DNA from: Pomphorhynchus laevis
Taxonomy: Eukaryota > Acanthocephala > Palaeacanthocephala > Echinorhynchida > Pomphorhynchidae
Direction of reading: 5' to 3'
Assembly (NCBI GenBank): GCA_012934845.2
Contig: WNNJ02001570.1
Coordinates: forward strand, 124,001 to 188,000
Length of the DNA: 64,000 bases
Part shown: positions 20,214 to 35,200 of the stretch, in pieces
How the letters are laid out: each line of letters opens with the position of its first letter
Numbering within the stretch: position 1 is the stretch's first letter
Position numbers and translations under genes: made by a program
Notes under the pieces: model-generated
The model's database searches: none
What the model saw: only the letters and a program-made list of their open reading frames with translations
What the model was told of the DNA's origin: nothing

Positions 20214-23200
20214 CTGTAAACAAGAAATTTACTAACGAAAGCAACTTTGTTAGAAAATGACTTTTGAAAAATTCATTAACAAAATGAATCTTTAAATAAA
20301 ATAATATGTTTGTGTGATTTGTCAAAGTAAATTTTAGAACACAGACGGTTAAAACACACTTTGTGATATTAAACTTTTCTATGACATAACTGCCTTAATA
20401 TCAAACGTTAAACATCCACGAAGGAAACCTTATATTTAAAATATGATTTCATTATGATGGGAAATCAAAATTTTGATAACAAAATTCTGTTTTTAATCCC
20501 TATGATGATAGTAGGAGCTATCGAAATATTGTAGTTTTAAATAAAAAAGCAAATAATTATTTAAGTATTAAATAGCAAAAAAACTTAAGATAAATAGTTT
20601 ATTAATTGATTATACTCTTTCGTGCCAAACGAATCCGATCTAATAAAATATGAAAATATTTAAGACACTGTTGAGGTGTTTACAATTTCTATTGAATAAG
20701 ATTTACAATCTCAACATTTAGGTGATATTGACTAATGATAGATTCGTTGTGATCTTATATTGTACATGGCGTTTAAACATCGAAAGGAATAACAAAATAA
20801 GAAATTATTGTACACAAATTTTCGACTAGCTGGAATCGTAATGTAAAAAGCGTTTGCTATATTTAATAACTTTTGTTGAGACTGTCTGACGAGACGATAT
20901 AATTAAATCAGCTAACTGAGTCTACGTATTTAATATAATTATAAAATAAACAAAACATAATAATGCTAAATCAAAATTTAATAATTAAATAATAAAATTA
21001 ATAATTGCTTTTAGATTTTCTATAATTTAAATTTTCTATAATTTAAATCAAGTTAAAAAAAATGAAATTTAAAATAAACGTCATTTTTATGAATTGAGTA
21101 ATAAATAACAGACGTTGTATCAGAATAATAATTAGAGGTCATCAGGAGGAACTGCTATGCTATCAGGTTTCGGCCCCTAACTCCTCTACCCAACATAGCA
21201 GCGGGGCCAAATACATGCTAATGATGTATTTCCTCTGAAATAACTATCTAGTATCTTATTCTAATGCAAAGTATATTATTTATTATTTCACTATTAATCA
21301 GCTTACTAAAGTAATCATTTAAGTTATTATATAACGAATTGTAAATTTTATTTTTGTCGTTGTTATTATTTAATCTATATTTATATCCTTTTGATAGCAG
21401 CTTTCTTAATTCACAATTTTCAATTAATTCTAGATTATGGGTACATATATGTTCATTTATTTTATCAAAGCTAAGACTTTTACAATTGCATTCTGTTTCC
21501 ATTATGTTTCTAATATTATCGTTACATATTGATTTTAATTCTTTATTATAATTAAAATTTTTTCTTCCCAATGGTGGTAGGAGTTTATACCTTATTTTAG
21601 GAATATATTTACTTAAATCTGACCCTATTATTTCTTTACTTTTAGAATTATTTAAAAGTCCGGCTATATTTATATTATCTATACATTTATTAATGAAGTT
21701 TATGGTTAATGTATATTTTCTATTGTTATTATTAACATTTATTGTACGATTATAGTATTTTGTATTACAATAACTGTCTATTATACAACTTAGCCTATCA
21801 TAGTCGTTAATTAATTTTTGATTTATTGAACATATGATATCTTTAGAAAAACTTCTTATATTTACATAAAGATCTTTTAGCTTATTATCACTTAAAAGTT
21901 GTTTTAATATTTCTAATTGTTCATTTATATACATATCTTTTTTAATATTTTTAACTCTATTTTTCCTATTCCTTTTATCACCATGACTTCTTGGTTTGCG
22001 TTTAACCGGATTATTATAATATAGTTGTTTATTATGTATTATACTACTTCTGCCAATTCCTTGTATCACGTCATTCAATCCTAATGGGTACATGGAATTA
22101 AGCGTTTTAATCCAAAAATCTTCTTTTTCTAATAGTTTTTGATTTAATATTGAAATGTTTTCTTCGATAATATGTTCTAAAATAAATAATTTACAGTTTT
22201 TAATATCATGTCCTATTAATCTCATATGTTTATGAAATATAGTTTGACTATTATGAGGATATTATATATGTGTTGCCTAAACCTAGTTTTTAACATTTGA
22301 TATGTTTTTCCTATATATTGCAATCCACATGTACATTGTATAAGATACACTACACCTGCGGTATTGCAGTTACAATTATTATTAATATTTAATGAAAAAC
22401 ATTTGTTTGTCGTATTACTTACGATACAATTGTTATTATTTATAACATCACAAACCATACGAGTAATATGTTTGTGTTATGGTATTTATACCACTATTTT
22501 AAATGTATAGAGGCCCATTTGTGGGAACCTTAATTGTACAATTAAAATTTTAATAAATTGTTATTATTAAAAAAAAATCACAAACCATAAAATTTTTTCT
22601 GTTACATTTAAAAGATCTAAAATTGAAATCATTAGTACTTACGTATTTTTCCAATATGGTTGAGTACATGTAACTTTTAAGTCATAATTTTTAACGTTGC
22701 TTTTTCGGTGTCGCCACCTAGTTTAGTTGACTCAGACTAAACTTACAACGGGCCATCCAGCAGCATCTGACAGGGGGCTGCCCTGCTTAAGGCGGTTGCA
22801 GGCTGGAACAAGATCTATAAAGATCTACCACCTTCACTCAAAGCCCTACGCGACCTAGCTATTGGCCATTACCTGGGCTCTTAAACGTGATCACGTGAAG
22901 CAGTTTACATTTTAAAGTGTAAACACCTTGGGATGCAAACTTCTCCCTTTTTAAGAATTAATAATTCATCAAACTTGTTTGAAAATAAGAAAAAATAATA
23001 GTAAAGTCGTAACCAATAATACATAGTTTCAGTATTTCTGACAGAGGTCATATTACCGGGAAAACAAAGTCCACAGGTCAATAATAACATGCCAGTAGAA
23101 CAAATTAAATCAGCTAACTGAGTCTACGTATTTAATATAATTATAAAATAAACAAAACATATTAATGCTAAATCAAAATTTAATAATTAAATAATAAAAT

Positions 23201-26200
23201 TAATAATTGCTTTTAGATTTTCTATAATTTAAATTTTCTATAATTTAAATCAAGTTAAAAAAATGAAATTTAAAATAAACCGTCATTTTTATGAATTGAG
23301 TAATAAATAATAGACGTTGTATCAGAATAATAATTAGAGGTCATCAGGAGGAACTGCTATGCTATCAGGTTTCGGCCCCTAACTCCTCTACCCAACATAG
23401 CAGCGGGGCCAAATACATGCTAATGATGTATTTCCTCTGAAATAACTATCTAGTATCTTATTCTAATACAAAGTATATTATTATACTTTGTATTATATTA
23501 TTATATACTTTGTATATAATAATATAATATTATAATATAATATTATATTTATATTAATATTATTATATTAATATAATAATATAATACTTATATTATTATA
23601 CTTTGTATTATACTTTGTAAGTACAAAGTATATTATTATACTTTGTACTTAGTACAAAGTACATAAAAAATAATTATACTAATTTTAAGAAATAATTAAT
23701 ATAATTTTTAGATTTATTTTATTATTATATAATTTTGTTTTTAAGATATAATTATAGTAATTTTCTAAAGATGCTAGCAAAGGTTAGCGAAATATCAAAT
23801 AAAATCTCCCTTCTTTTGATCCAGATCCAATAATTATTTAGCAATGATAGATCATTATTATCAACTATTTATATAAGTATACACTATTAAATACATAAAA
23901 AGTATAATGGTCTATAAATACACGATTAAATACATAAAAAAATGAACGGACAAATCACAACGGCCATGTAATGTGATCTATGCGTTATTTATTACTAGTG
24001 GATTGTATAGTAACAATATTTCTTAATTATATAATTATAACAATATAACATATTATATAGCTATACCGATACATTATATTAATATAATGTATCGATATAA
24101 TTTTTAATATTTAATATTTTTGAACACAGTGAGAAAGCATGACATGAAAAAATGACTATTGCAATAGCCAATAATGTGACTATAGAGTAATACTCAATAT
24201 TGAAAATAATCTTAAATCTATTTTCTCTCGATGTTTAGACGCCTTGTATATTTTTATAATTTGTAGAATACTCCTTTGAATGAATGACTTTTTTGTTCAT
24301 GTTTCTTGAATGTGAATTTGTTAAAACGTGGTACATTATTGATGATACGCCTATATCGATTTCAATATGCGGATTTCGAAATCACATTTTCATCTTTTCT
24401 TTTAATTTTAGTTTATTTTAAAAATGTATATATTATATATTATTGTATGTAATATACATATATACATGCATTATTGTATGTATACAATCTGTCATATATT
24501 GAAGTTTATAATATTTTATGAATTAAGCGATTTCTGATGTTCTGATGTTTCGACCGAAACGCATCGGTCTAAATACATTTTATTCTTCAACCCATCTAAG
24601 CCGCATTTTATATGCTAATATTAACTAGAATTCAAATTAACACTACGTATTTACAACTTTTTTTATAAATTAAGGAAAACATTTTGTAACTGTTCAAATA
24701 AATTGAATTTGAATGAGGATTGCGACGGTGTAATAGCATTTAAATTAGAAGAAAGATGTCAAAAACCAACGCAAAATTTATTGAATTGAATATTTCGATG
24801 CCTAGCTGGCATCATATTCAGCAATTGTAAGAGTTTTAATAACGAAGACTTACTTAAAAATAAGTCTTGGTTATTAAAACTCTTACAATTGCTGAAGATG
24901 ATGGCATCGAAATATTCAATTTAATAAATTTTGCGTTGGTTTTTGCCATCTTTCTTCTAATTTAAATGTATCTGTTCAATATGCAGATTTTAAAATCACA
25001 TTTTCATGTCATGATTTTAATTTTGTTTTATTTTAAAAATATATATATTATTGTATGTAATAATATATATACAATAAAAAATAATTATTGTATATATATT
25101 ATCACATTATAAAATAATAATTTTTGTTAATTTTCTCGTTTGTTATTGCATCCCTTGAATGATGAGGATTATATACAATTGCAATCTATATTAAATCATA
25201 TAATATGTAATATTAAGTTCTTAATCAGTAATAATTTCGAATATAACTACTCAAAATATTACATATATAATTATGCATTAATAATATGTAATTATACACA
25301 TATTATCTATTATACGAGGGTTGCCTTTTATATTTCGGGATTAGAGAAAAAAAAATATTAATAACCCAAAATCACATTATTGTTTTTCTAAATATTCCCC
25401 ATGAAGATCTATACACTTTTGCATACGTTTGAACCAATTGTCGAAGCACTTTTTCCACTCTGCTTGAGGTATCTCCAAAACATGCATTCTGAATGCAGCA
25501 ACCGCTTCTTCAGGTGTCGAAAAACGTTGACCTCTCAGTTTGTTTTTTACGTGTGGGAATAAAAAGAAGTCATTTGGTGAAAGGTCAGGACTATATGGCG
25601 GATGACTCATCAAATCGATGTTTTGGGTGCTCAAAAATGCAGTTATTTGAGCTGATGTATGAGAACTCGCATTGTCGTGGTGTAGAGTGATCCGTCTTCG
25701 GCGGTTGGTTTTCCTGATTTCTTGGAGGACAACTGGCAAACAGATTGTTGTGTACCACTCAGAATTGACTGTTCTGCGCTGTTCTAGTGGTACGGTTTTT
25801 ATGTCCAGTTTTTCCGAAAAAACATGCGACCATTTTCTTGAAAGTGTTTCGTGCGCGAACAACTTTTGTTGGATTTAGCTCATCTTGAAACACCCATAGT
25901 CGACTGCTGTTTACTTTCGGGATCATACGCGTAAATCCACGATTCATCACCTGTCACGATGTCGTAGACGTGTTTTGAAGCACCGCGATTGTATTTTTCG
26001 AGCATTTCTTTCCACCAATCGACACTACGAGCCTTTTTTTGAGCGATTGACAAATTGTGTGTGATCCAACGCGAACAAATTTTTTGACAGTTAAATGTTC
26101 ATGCAATATTGAGTGTATACTGGTCCAACTAATGCCTAAGGTTGTCTCTATCTCACGATAAGTCACATGACGATCTTGCAATATCAGTTCGCGCACAGCA

Positions 26201-29200
26201 TCAATGTTTTTCGGAACAACAACTGATTTTGGGCAACCTTCACGAAATTTGTCTTAGAGTGAACTGCGACCATTATTGAATTCACCATACCATCGATAAA
26301 CACTGGTCATTGATGGTGCTTCATCGCCAAAAGTTGAATTAAGTTCATTCATGCACTGCTGCTGAGTTAATCCACGTCGAAAGTTGTAAAAAATAATCGC
26401 ACGAAAATGTTTACGATTTAATTCTATTCTTGGGGGCAGATGAATCTTTTAATTTATTGTAAACAACACAAATAGCGCTCGTATGTCAAAACGTTCTGAG
26501 TACGTATAACCTCAAAAACTTCTAACTTTACGATAGAGCTGTCAGTTGACAGATTGCAACACCAGGGTTGCCAAATCCCGAAATATAAAAAGCAACCCTC
26601 GTATACACATTCTTCTTCGCTTTAACGATTATCAAAGTTGTTATCAAAGCAATAACAAACGCTTTACACGGGCAGCTGATGATATGACGACTGATAGAAG
26701 CTGCCCAGTTATCCAAAAGCTTAATAACAAGCATTATCGCTACAAGTTGCGGTTTACTAACATTACGAGTGTCTATACCATAATCACATTATATTTTGCT
26801 TCAGATACAATTTTGATATCTGTGTAATTTCTTTTTTTGTAAAAATTAAATTTAACACATTTATTAATTTTCTTTATCATTTAATTGTCTGTTTATTCAA
26901 TGACATGTTTTAAAAAAATAACTTTTAAGAAGGAATATTGCAATAGTCGACAATTTGTGAACAATAATTTCTTATTATATTATTCATTCTATAATTTTTT
27001 CATTTCTTTACTCATTCATCTCTAAATTTATATATTTATTAATTCATTCATCATTTAATTTATTATTAAAATATATATTTATCATTCATCATTTAATTAA
27101 TCATTTAATTTTTTATCTTAATTAACTCATCTTTTAATGTAATGATTTCCTAGTTTATTCATCATTTAATTGATTCAGATCTTATTTCATTAATTTTAAA
27201 TTTATTCATATCATAATGCATTTATATTTTTTTCATCTCTTACATCCTTCATTTTTATCATCTTTAAGGTTTAACACTTGAAAATGACTATTGTCGAAAA
27301 TTTGTGTACAATAATTTCTTATTTTATTATTCCTCTCGATGTTTAAACGCCCTAAACAATCAATAAAAAATATTTAATTAAAACCATTGATTTGAAATAT
27401 ACTCGTAAAGCTTGATAGATTTCTTACTTTAAGTGAATTTAAATTAAATAGCAAATGCACCCATAGCAAGTGGCTCACTCTGAGTGTGAAAGTATCAAGT
27501 CATTATCAAATATAAGAGTCGGTTAAACTGATATATATTTTTGAGAACTTGCCCTAAACATGGACACGTATACCAAATATTACACAATACAAACTCAAGA
27601 TCCAAGGTGTTAAATGCATTAACTGCATCAACAGTAAGAACTGTTACATGGTCTGAGTAGTCAAATCCTTATTTAATTAATCGATAAGCTCAATATCAGC
27701 AGGCTGTGAAGCACATAGTTGTTTTGTATGCCATTCTTAGCAACATTTACATTCATAGTCGAGTAAACTCTCGTATGCCAAAAGCCAAAATACCAGATTT
27801 CATAGGAACGGCATACTGAAAAGATTTCCAACCTTGTCGAAACTTAACTTTTTTTATGTCAAAGCATAACACTCGAAAAGAATTATTGTAATAGTCGAAA
27901 ATTTGTGAACAATAATTTCTTATTTTTCAAATCGATGTTTAAACGCCCTGAACAATTTAAGAGCACATCAAACGTATCGTTGGATAATATATTATTATAG
28001 CGCAGATTATGTTACAAATATTCTTTAATTTATTTCCTCTCGATGTTTAAACGCCATGTACAAGATAAGATAACATCGAATATATCATTGGGCAGCATTT
28101 ATAATATTTTGAAAATTTAATAACATTTGAAAGCATTCGATCCAGCATTTTTTCAATATTTTATTCTATTAACTGAGAATATTGTCAAGAAAAACCCGAA
28201 GCCACGAAAATCAACATGTGTGCAAAAAATTAAATGTGCAGTTAATTTGATCTTTTGTAAATTGATCGTGTAAATTCTAAGCGATATATTGCTAACTGAT
28301 TTAAGATTACCTTGTTATCAACAAAATTTTATGATTTTGATAATTCAGTTGATATTCAATTACATACAACCTTAAGGATGGCTAGCAGCATCGTTCACCA
28401 GCTGAAATGAAGATGCTTTTAGTCTGATACAGAATTAAAAAGTTGAGATAATAGTAATATATCGAATAGGAAATAAAACGGTACTAATTATCGAAGTTAA
28501 TATAACAACAGCAAACGAATTGAGTTTTAAAAGTTGATTTTTGAAAATCTATAGAAATACTAAAGACTATCAGTACCGGTATGGATACGCTCATGTCGTT
28601 TTAAAGCGAACGAATCTCGAAAGGAAAGGGCGCAGATTTTGCAAACAAACGGCTTTATATTTTTGTGTATGAGATCTATGTGCCGACGAAGTTTACACGA
28701 TTCAACGAATGATCGGGAACATATCGAACATTGATGCGGACGCCAATTGGTGTGCCTAAAATTAAATGGCACTAATTTTATGACATAATTTCTACGAATT
28801 CTCAATTTTTAGTTAAACTTATACATTTTTCCAAATTCTAGGTATTATACTTAAAGACACTAACTCTGTCTTACAAGACACTAGTTCGTGAACAAAAAAT
28901 TGATTTTTAGGGGAACGTAAAATTGATTTTCAAATGTATGCATTATTTGAATATTATAAATATTGCTGGAATAATTTAAGTTCAAAAAAAATAGTTTATA
29001 AAACAGAAAATTTAATGAATGTGAATATCTCCAAATGTCAAACTTCCTTCTGGGAGACAGCTGCCTTCGATTATTCGCGGATGCAGGCCGCATTGCCGTA
29101 CTGAATAGCGGCGCTGATCCACTGCAACAGTTTCTCCCTGCACGTTTGTCGCTGGTTGTGTGCCAAAGTTTTCTTACGAGGGTTGTGAAAAGTTCCCTCG

Positions 29201-32200
29201 CTTTCTCCACCCAGGGCGCCCAAGGATTCGATGGCCACGGATTCAAAGACAGTAAACGCTTTGTTCAGATCCATATATTTTGCATGCTTTCGTTGTTCAG
29301 CGTCTGAGGCAAGTATGCCTGAACCCTGCGATGAACGGGACAGATGTGAGGCTGCCAGTGTTAACGCAGGTGAAATCCTATGCAAGCAAGCGACTTTCTT
29401 CCCAAGGCAAGAAAGTTACACCATATGGTCTTCTACTGTCCGTGCTTAGCATTCCGGTTTTCTCCAATGTACTTGGGTAGCCTGCTATGTTAATTAGTTA
29501 ATTAATTATTCGTTAATTATGTTAATAAATATGCCAATAATTAAAATATTAATTTTTTTACATTTTAATATTAATATTAATTAATTATCATCCGCCATAA
29601 TCGTTGCTGTCAAAAAAAATGAATGTCATAAATTAGCTATCGAATAATATGACTTGTTATTGAACTACAATGTTCAAGACATGCTTAGTAAACATTTTTG
29701 ACTTCAAAATCATGTCAGTGTCTGGAGATAAGTAATCTGGCGCTACAATAATAGCAAATTGTTCGCTAAAGTAAAGAAAAATTATATAAACTGAGAATGC
29801 GAAGTAGCACATACGAACTTTTATTATTAAAAATAACTAATGAGATAATATATAATTGATAATCTACGTTCTAATTTAACACATTTACATGGATTTATCT
29901 ACTCTGGTATCCTATATGCACATGACTGGGAAGGTGCAAACAAATTTTATAATTCTATTTCATTAGTCTTTCTCTTCAATAAAAATTTGGGAAATTAATT
30001 TAGTGAACAGTTTCAGTTATGTGATTGACTAAGGCCGAACTTTTGTTGAATATTTCCATAACATATTTGTGTTGGTACAATCGCTTTTTAATTGGACGTC
30101 CTATTTGGGCTAAGCATACATTTTGGCAATCCTTGCATTGCATATACGACCCCATTAAATACGCTGGAAAGTTTTTGAAGTTTCTTATTAAAATTGATTA
30201 GCTAATTTGGATATATGACTTTATTAAATTTGTAATTTGGCTTGATTTTAAATACGCTGGAAAGTTTTTGAAGTTTCCTAATAAAATGGATTTAGTAGTG
30301 TCTTTTGATTAGCTAATTATGATTTTATTTATTCGATTATTATTGATTTACATATGGTTGACCAATGTAAATTTGATTCGGAGAATTTCAGTTAATCAAC
30401 AATTTATCTCGTTGACATATCTCGTCAACGAGAGGAATCAGCTTTTACTTAATTGAGAGCTTATTGATTATCCTATATTTGAATAGAGGATTACGAACAT
30501 CACTCTACTTTTAGAAGTTGAACCGTTTGAAATGCAAGAGCATATTCAACTTGCCAAAATCCTTTCCAACTCACTATATATCTTAGGATGGAGATAACGA
30601 ATGCAACGAAAACAAGCTAAAAACAACTGAAGGTCGAAAATAACAGCTACTAAGTTGTTTTCACGGCGTAAAATATGCCATTCAATGCGGATAAACACGT
30701 GTAATATCTCACAGGATGCTAATGCTTATACGTACATCCTCTATAGAATATACAACGTTTTGCGGTATGCCACTATGAGAATTCAACAAGTTGAATCTGA
30801 TATAAACTTATATATTACATTGATTAACTTAAATCCTCCCTATCAAATTTACATCTGCAATCACATTTACATTACAACAACAATGGATTCGTATATCGGC
30901 CGTTTATCATATTAAATTAATTAATTTAATATGTAAAATTTATAAATTTGATAATTTAATAAATTTTTAAATTTAATAATTTAATTTCAATTATAGACAT
31001 TATTGCTTCGTCTGTATACACGAAAATGGAATGGATATTTAAACAGTTATTGGAAATGCGATTATAAAATATTAATAAAATTTAACAATGATATAAATAG
31101 TTAACCTTGATGTGGTGACTCAGTATAAACTCAAAAAGAGCACATGGTTTTGTGGCATTACACAAAAATAATTAAACATAACATTTGTATTTAAATATGA
31201 AAAGTCGGTATACGTACAGTTAATTTAGCGGGTCTTATTAGTATCTATCGACACGCGCAATATATATATCACTGTTAAAATATAGGCTTTAATTTTTATG
31301 ATTTATTTTTTATCTCTTAGAACTCGATAATAAACAATAAGGTTTTAGAATTTATAAAACCTAAATACTTGTAGCTATTGTGTCGAATCAACTGGGCATA
31401 TGCAATGAAACGAGCGTCTGTGCAAATTGAACACTTATATGGATAATCTCCAGTGTGAATGTTGCGATGGTTAAGTACATCACGATGATTACGGAAAGAC
31501 TTGTTGCACAGCTTGCATACGTATAATCTAAATGCATTTGGATATTCAAGAAACTAAAAGAATTTGATGCAAATTAAGATAATTTCTTAAGAAACAAATG
31601 CGTGTGTTTTTCGTTTTAAACTTTAATTATTTCATCTGTAAAGTTGCCGGGATTTGTCGTAATTATTTTTAGAGCTGATATCTTTCTTGACGATAAAACT
31701 CGGTTTAAGATAAATTGATGTTCGCTTCTTAAGATCACTAACAATTTATGTAAACGGCACGTTCTAGTTAAAAATTCGTCTATGGATTATATAATCGCAA
31801 CAAAATAATAATTATAACAAAATTAGCCTCAATGTAGCTACTTTAGATCTCAGAAAAGCCACATTCAAGGGATTCCGAAATTTTTATTCGATAATGATTT
31901 TTTAAATGACGAATAACTGAGTCTTGGAGATGTAATGATCAAGAATTTCAAAATAACATATTATAAATCTCCAAACTCAAAAAAGCGTTATGCTAGATCA
32001 CATAACGACTCTTATCTATCAAAAAGCTTGAAAGATGCCTATATTTTGTAATACTCAGCAATGATAATAATACAATCAATGTAAATATATCGCTGGTTCC
32101 CATTAGACAATATAAATTGCTATATTGATTTTATATTAATTGAGTCTCAGAAATGTAATGCCTAAGAACTTTGTATCATCCGCGTATTTACAAGAGAAGA

Positions 32201-35200
32201 ACTGGAGCACGCAGGTTTAAAGCCATCGGCAAAAATTGCGAATAGCATTGAAGATAGTAAACCATCTTACGATACACCCATATATATAGTATACAAATCC
32301 AAACTAACACATTTGTATTGTTTAGTTCACTTAATTGAACGATTACATTGAATTTGCATGAATATAATCTTCTTTTAATTAACTTTTGTATTATGATTAT
32401 GATCGACAATATTAGCGCTCTCGTCAAATGTAATTGTAAGTACACAAGGAAAATTATTCGAATTTAGAGCATTTAAAAAAGGAATTATTTTTACGTGGCA
32501 AAGGGATAGATTTATTGTAATTAAAATTCATTTAGGTTGAATTTAAAGGGTAATTAAAGCATTTATGTTGATACCACCAGCACGAAAAGCAAATTGATTT
32601 ATCTAAATAAAATTATTGAATTATTGTTCAGAATTCTCGTGCTAAAGAACATTTCAAGTATTTTCGATATCGTAAAAATGAGTGATATGGTATGAAACAA
32701 CTCCTTAAATGTAATATTCCTTCTTTATGATCGAGAATTACTTTTGTGAGTTTTAAACACTCCGGAATAATACCCGATTTGAAAATATCAGTATATACCT
32801 TTAATACTAATTGATTAATTATATCAGCAATATCAATAAATGCCATATTAGAAAGGCCGGGTTCTACATACTTTGTAATAGAAAGCCTGCAGAGGTCAAT
32901 GTATATGATATATCATATATCATGTATACATATCGATATAATTATATCGATAAGAGTGCCCATTTGATTACATTAGGTTTATCAAAACAAATGTTTAAAT
33001 TTTAAATGAATTATAAAATGTGACCTCGTTTAAGTTGATTTTAGGTACAGGCTAATTTTTGCTTTTAAACCTTTTCAATTACTAAATAGTGATCAATTAC
33101 ATTCTTCCCCAGTTAGAAACATTCAGTAACGAATGTTTTTAATGTAGTATAGTGCGTAAAGATTCATTAATTATTGAAATCTGACAAATTATAATTGATA
33201 AAAATCAAAATCAATAGGAAATCAATTAGTCGGAGAACTTAAAACAATAAAGAATATTTATATTTTTAATTAATAGAACCCATTGCAAAGAAGATTTTAA
33301 TAGTAATTAAGACAAATGCATGTAAACTTTGAAGAATCACTTCTAAAGAATATATAACTTGTATTGCTTGTCCCAAATGCCTAAATTAATTTTAGTTTTA
33401 AATTATTGTAGTTTATTATTTTGGTTTTTCCAATCTTTGTCATTCGGTGTAATACTCTATAGATGATTTTTAATATTTGATTATAGATTAATTAATAATT
33501 ATAATTATTTAATTACATCGAATTGAGTGTGTTATTTGATTACATTAGATTTATGTGTCATAGCGAGTCGTGTGAAACAGTTAGTCCGAAATTAATATCA
33601 TTTAATAAAAGTCATACAATCACTGTTATCCTACATTCCCATATTAATTTTGAAGAAGTAATTAGAAAGGGGGTAAAATTAGTAAATTTCCTTTTACTAT
33701 CTCGAAAAGTAAATTTTCGCGATAGGATTTTCTCGCTAAAGTAATTCACGAGAATAACTTGCTATTCAAAAAATGTACCCGACAAACATCGTACCTAACA
33801 AAGTACCAGCAATGTCTAAAGGAATGGTCATTCTCTCTTTGTATTTCCTTAATTAGATGGCTTATCGACACAAGGTATCAACTATTTATTTTAATTCATT
33901 TTCGATGCATTTTATTAAAAGATGTGTCACAACGTCAAAGTATTAGCTAATATCGGAAAATATAAAACAAAATTGCAAGTACCTCAGTCTTCATCTAATC
34001 GAATATAAATATCGCCTAGAAAAATAACTGAATCAAGTAAAACAAAGTAAAGTTAACTTAAAAGTTAATGTAATCTAAATCGCTTGGTGCAATTGAGCAT
34101 ATTGCACATGTAATACATTTTTGTATTTAAAGAGTTCATATTAGGAATTTAAAAAGTGATTTTTAGTAAAATCTGATTAATTGGCATTAGCTCATCTAAT
34201 TGGCATTTACTGTTTTGCTCATCTACTAGAACATCTAGAGACATTATATAAAGTGAAGAGACACAATATAAAAATCAGATCAGCTAACTAAGTCTACGTA
34301 TTTTATACTATTTATAAATTAAAAAATCATAAGATTTTATAATTATTTATTATTATTTTATATCAAATTTTATATAATTTGTATCAAGTTAAAGTTAAAA
34401 ATTGAAATTTAAAATAAAAGTCAATTTTTATGAATTGACTAAAAAATAACAGACGGTCTCAAAATAAGGATTATAAGTCATCAGAAGGAACCGCTGTGCT
34501 ATCAGATTTCGACTACTATTCCTCGACACAGCATAGCAGCACTTGACTACTTTTATTTTCAAATTGATTAAATGCCATTAGGAGGAACTGCTATGTTATC
34601 AGGTTCGGGTCCCTATTCGTGACCTAACATAGCATCGAAATTAAGATGAATCAAAAATAAGTCAAAAATAAGATGCAATAAAATAATAAATTTTGTCGGT
34701 TCAATAAAAAAAATTGATCTATTTATTAAATGAACGTAATGTTCTAAAGTTCATATTAAAAAATTTTTAAAAGCAGTTTTATGTATTCTAATTATGTATA
34801 ATAATTCAAAAATAATATACAAATCGAACTAACAAATTTGTCGGTTAAAAAATCGGTATATTTAATAAATGTATGCTGGACCGCTTGGTGCAGGTTCAAC
34901 CGATTCGTCGTCAAGTAATGTGTTCGATTCGGGTCTGAGCTATCGTCAGTTAACCTCCCCATGGTGCGGTCTGGGCTGCACCTGAATATTTAGGCGGCTA
35001 AATAACTGACCGGCTAGTATCAACCGTAGGGCTAGTTCGTTTGTAGAATTGGTCGGGATCCTTTAATGACCCGAACAGTGGATTAATCTCAAGAAATAGA
35101 AGAGGGTCATTGCAGTGCTGTTTCCTCCCAACAGAATATATTGGACTATCAGATGATATGGGGACATCATTTTGAGGAAATCTCAAATGAAGAGTTTCCG

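Noticed and set aside
8335-21260. Helitron reading of the pseudoknot repeat (start TC, hairpin, CTAG end)
   Set aside because: Similarity among copies continues well past CTAG into ATCTTATTCTAATGC, so CTAG is not the terminus.
24530-24590. CTGATGTTTCGACCGAAACG as another hammerhead
   Set aside because: Core is CTGATGT and the GAAA lies within a GACCG/CGGTC hairpin loop, not in hammerhead order.
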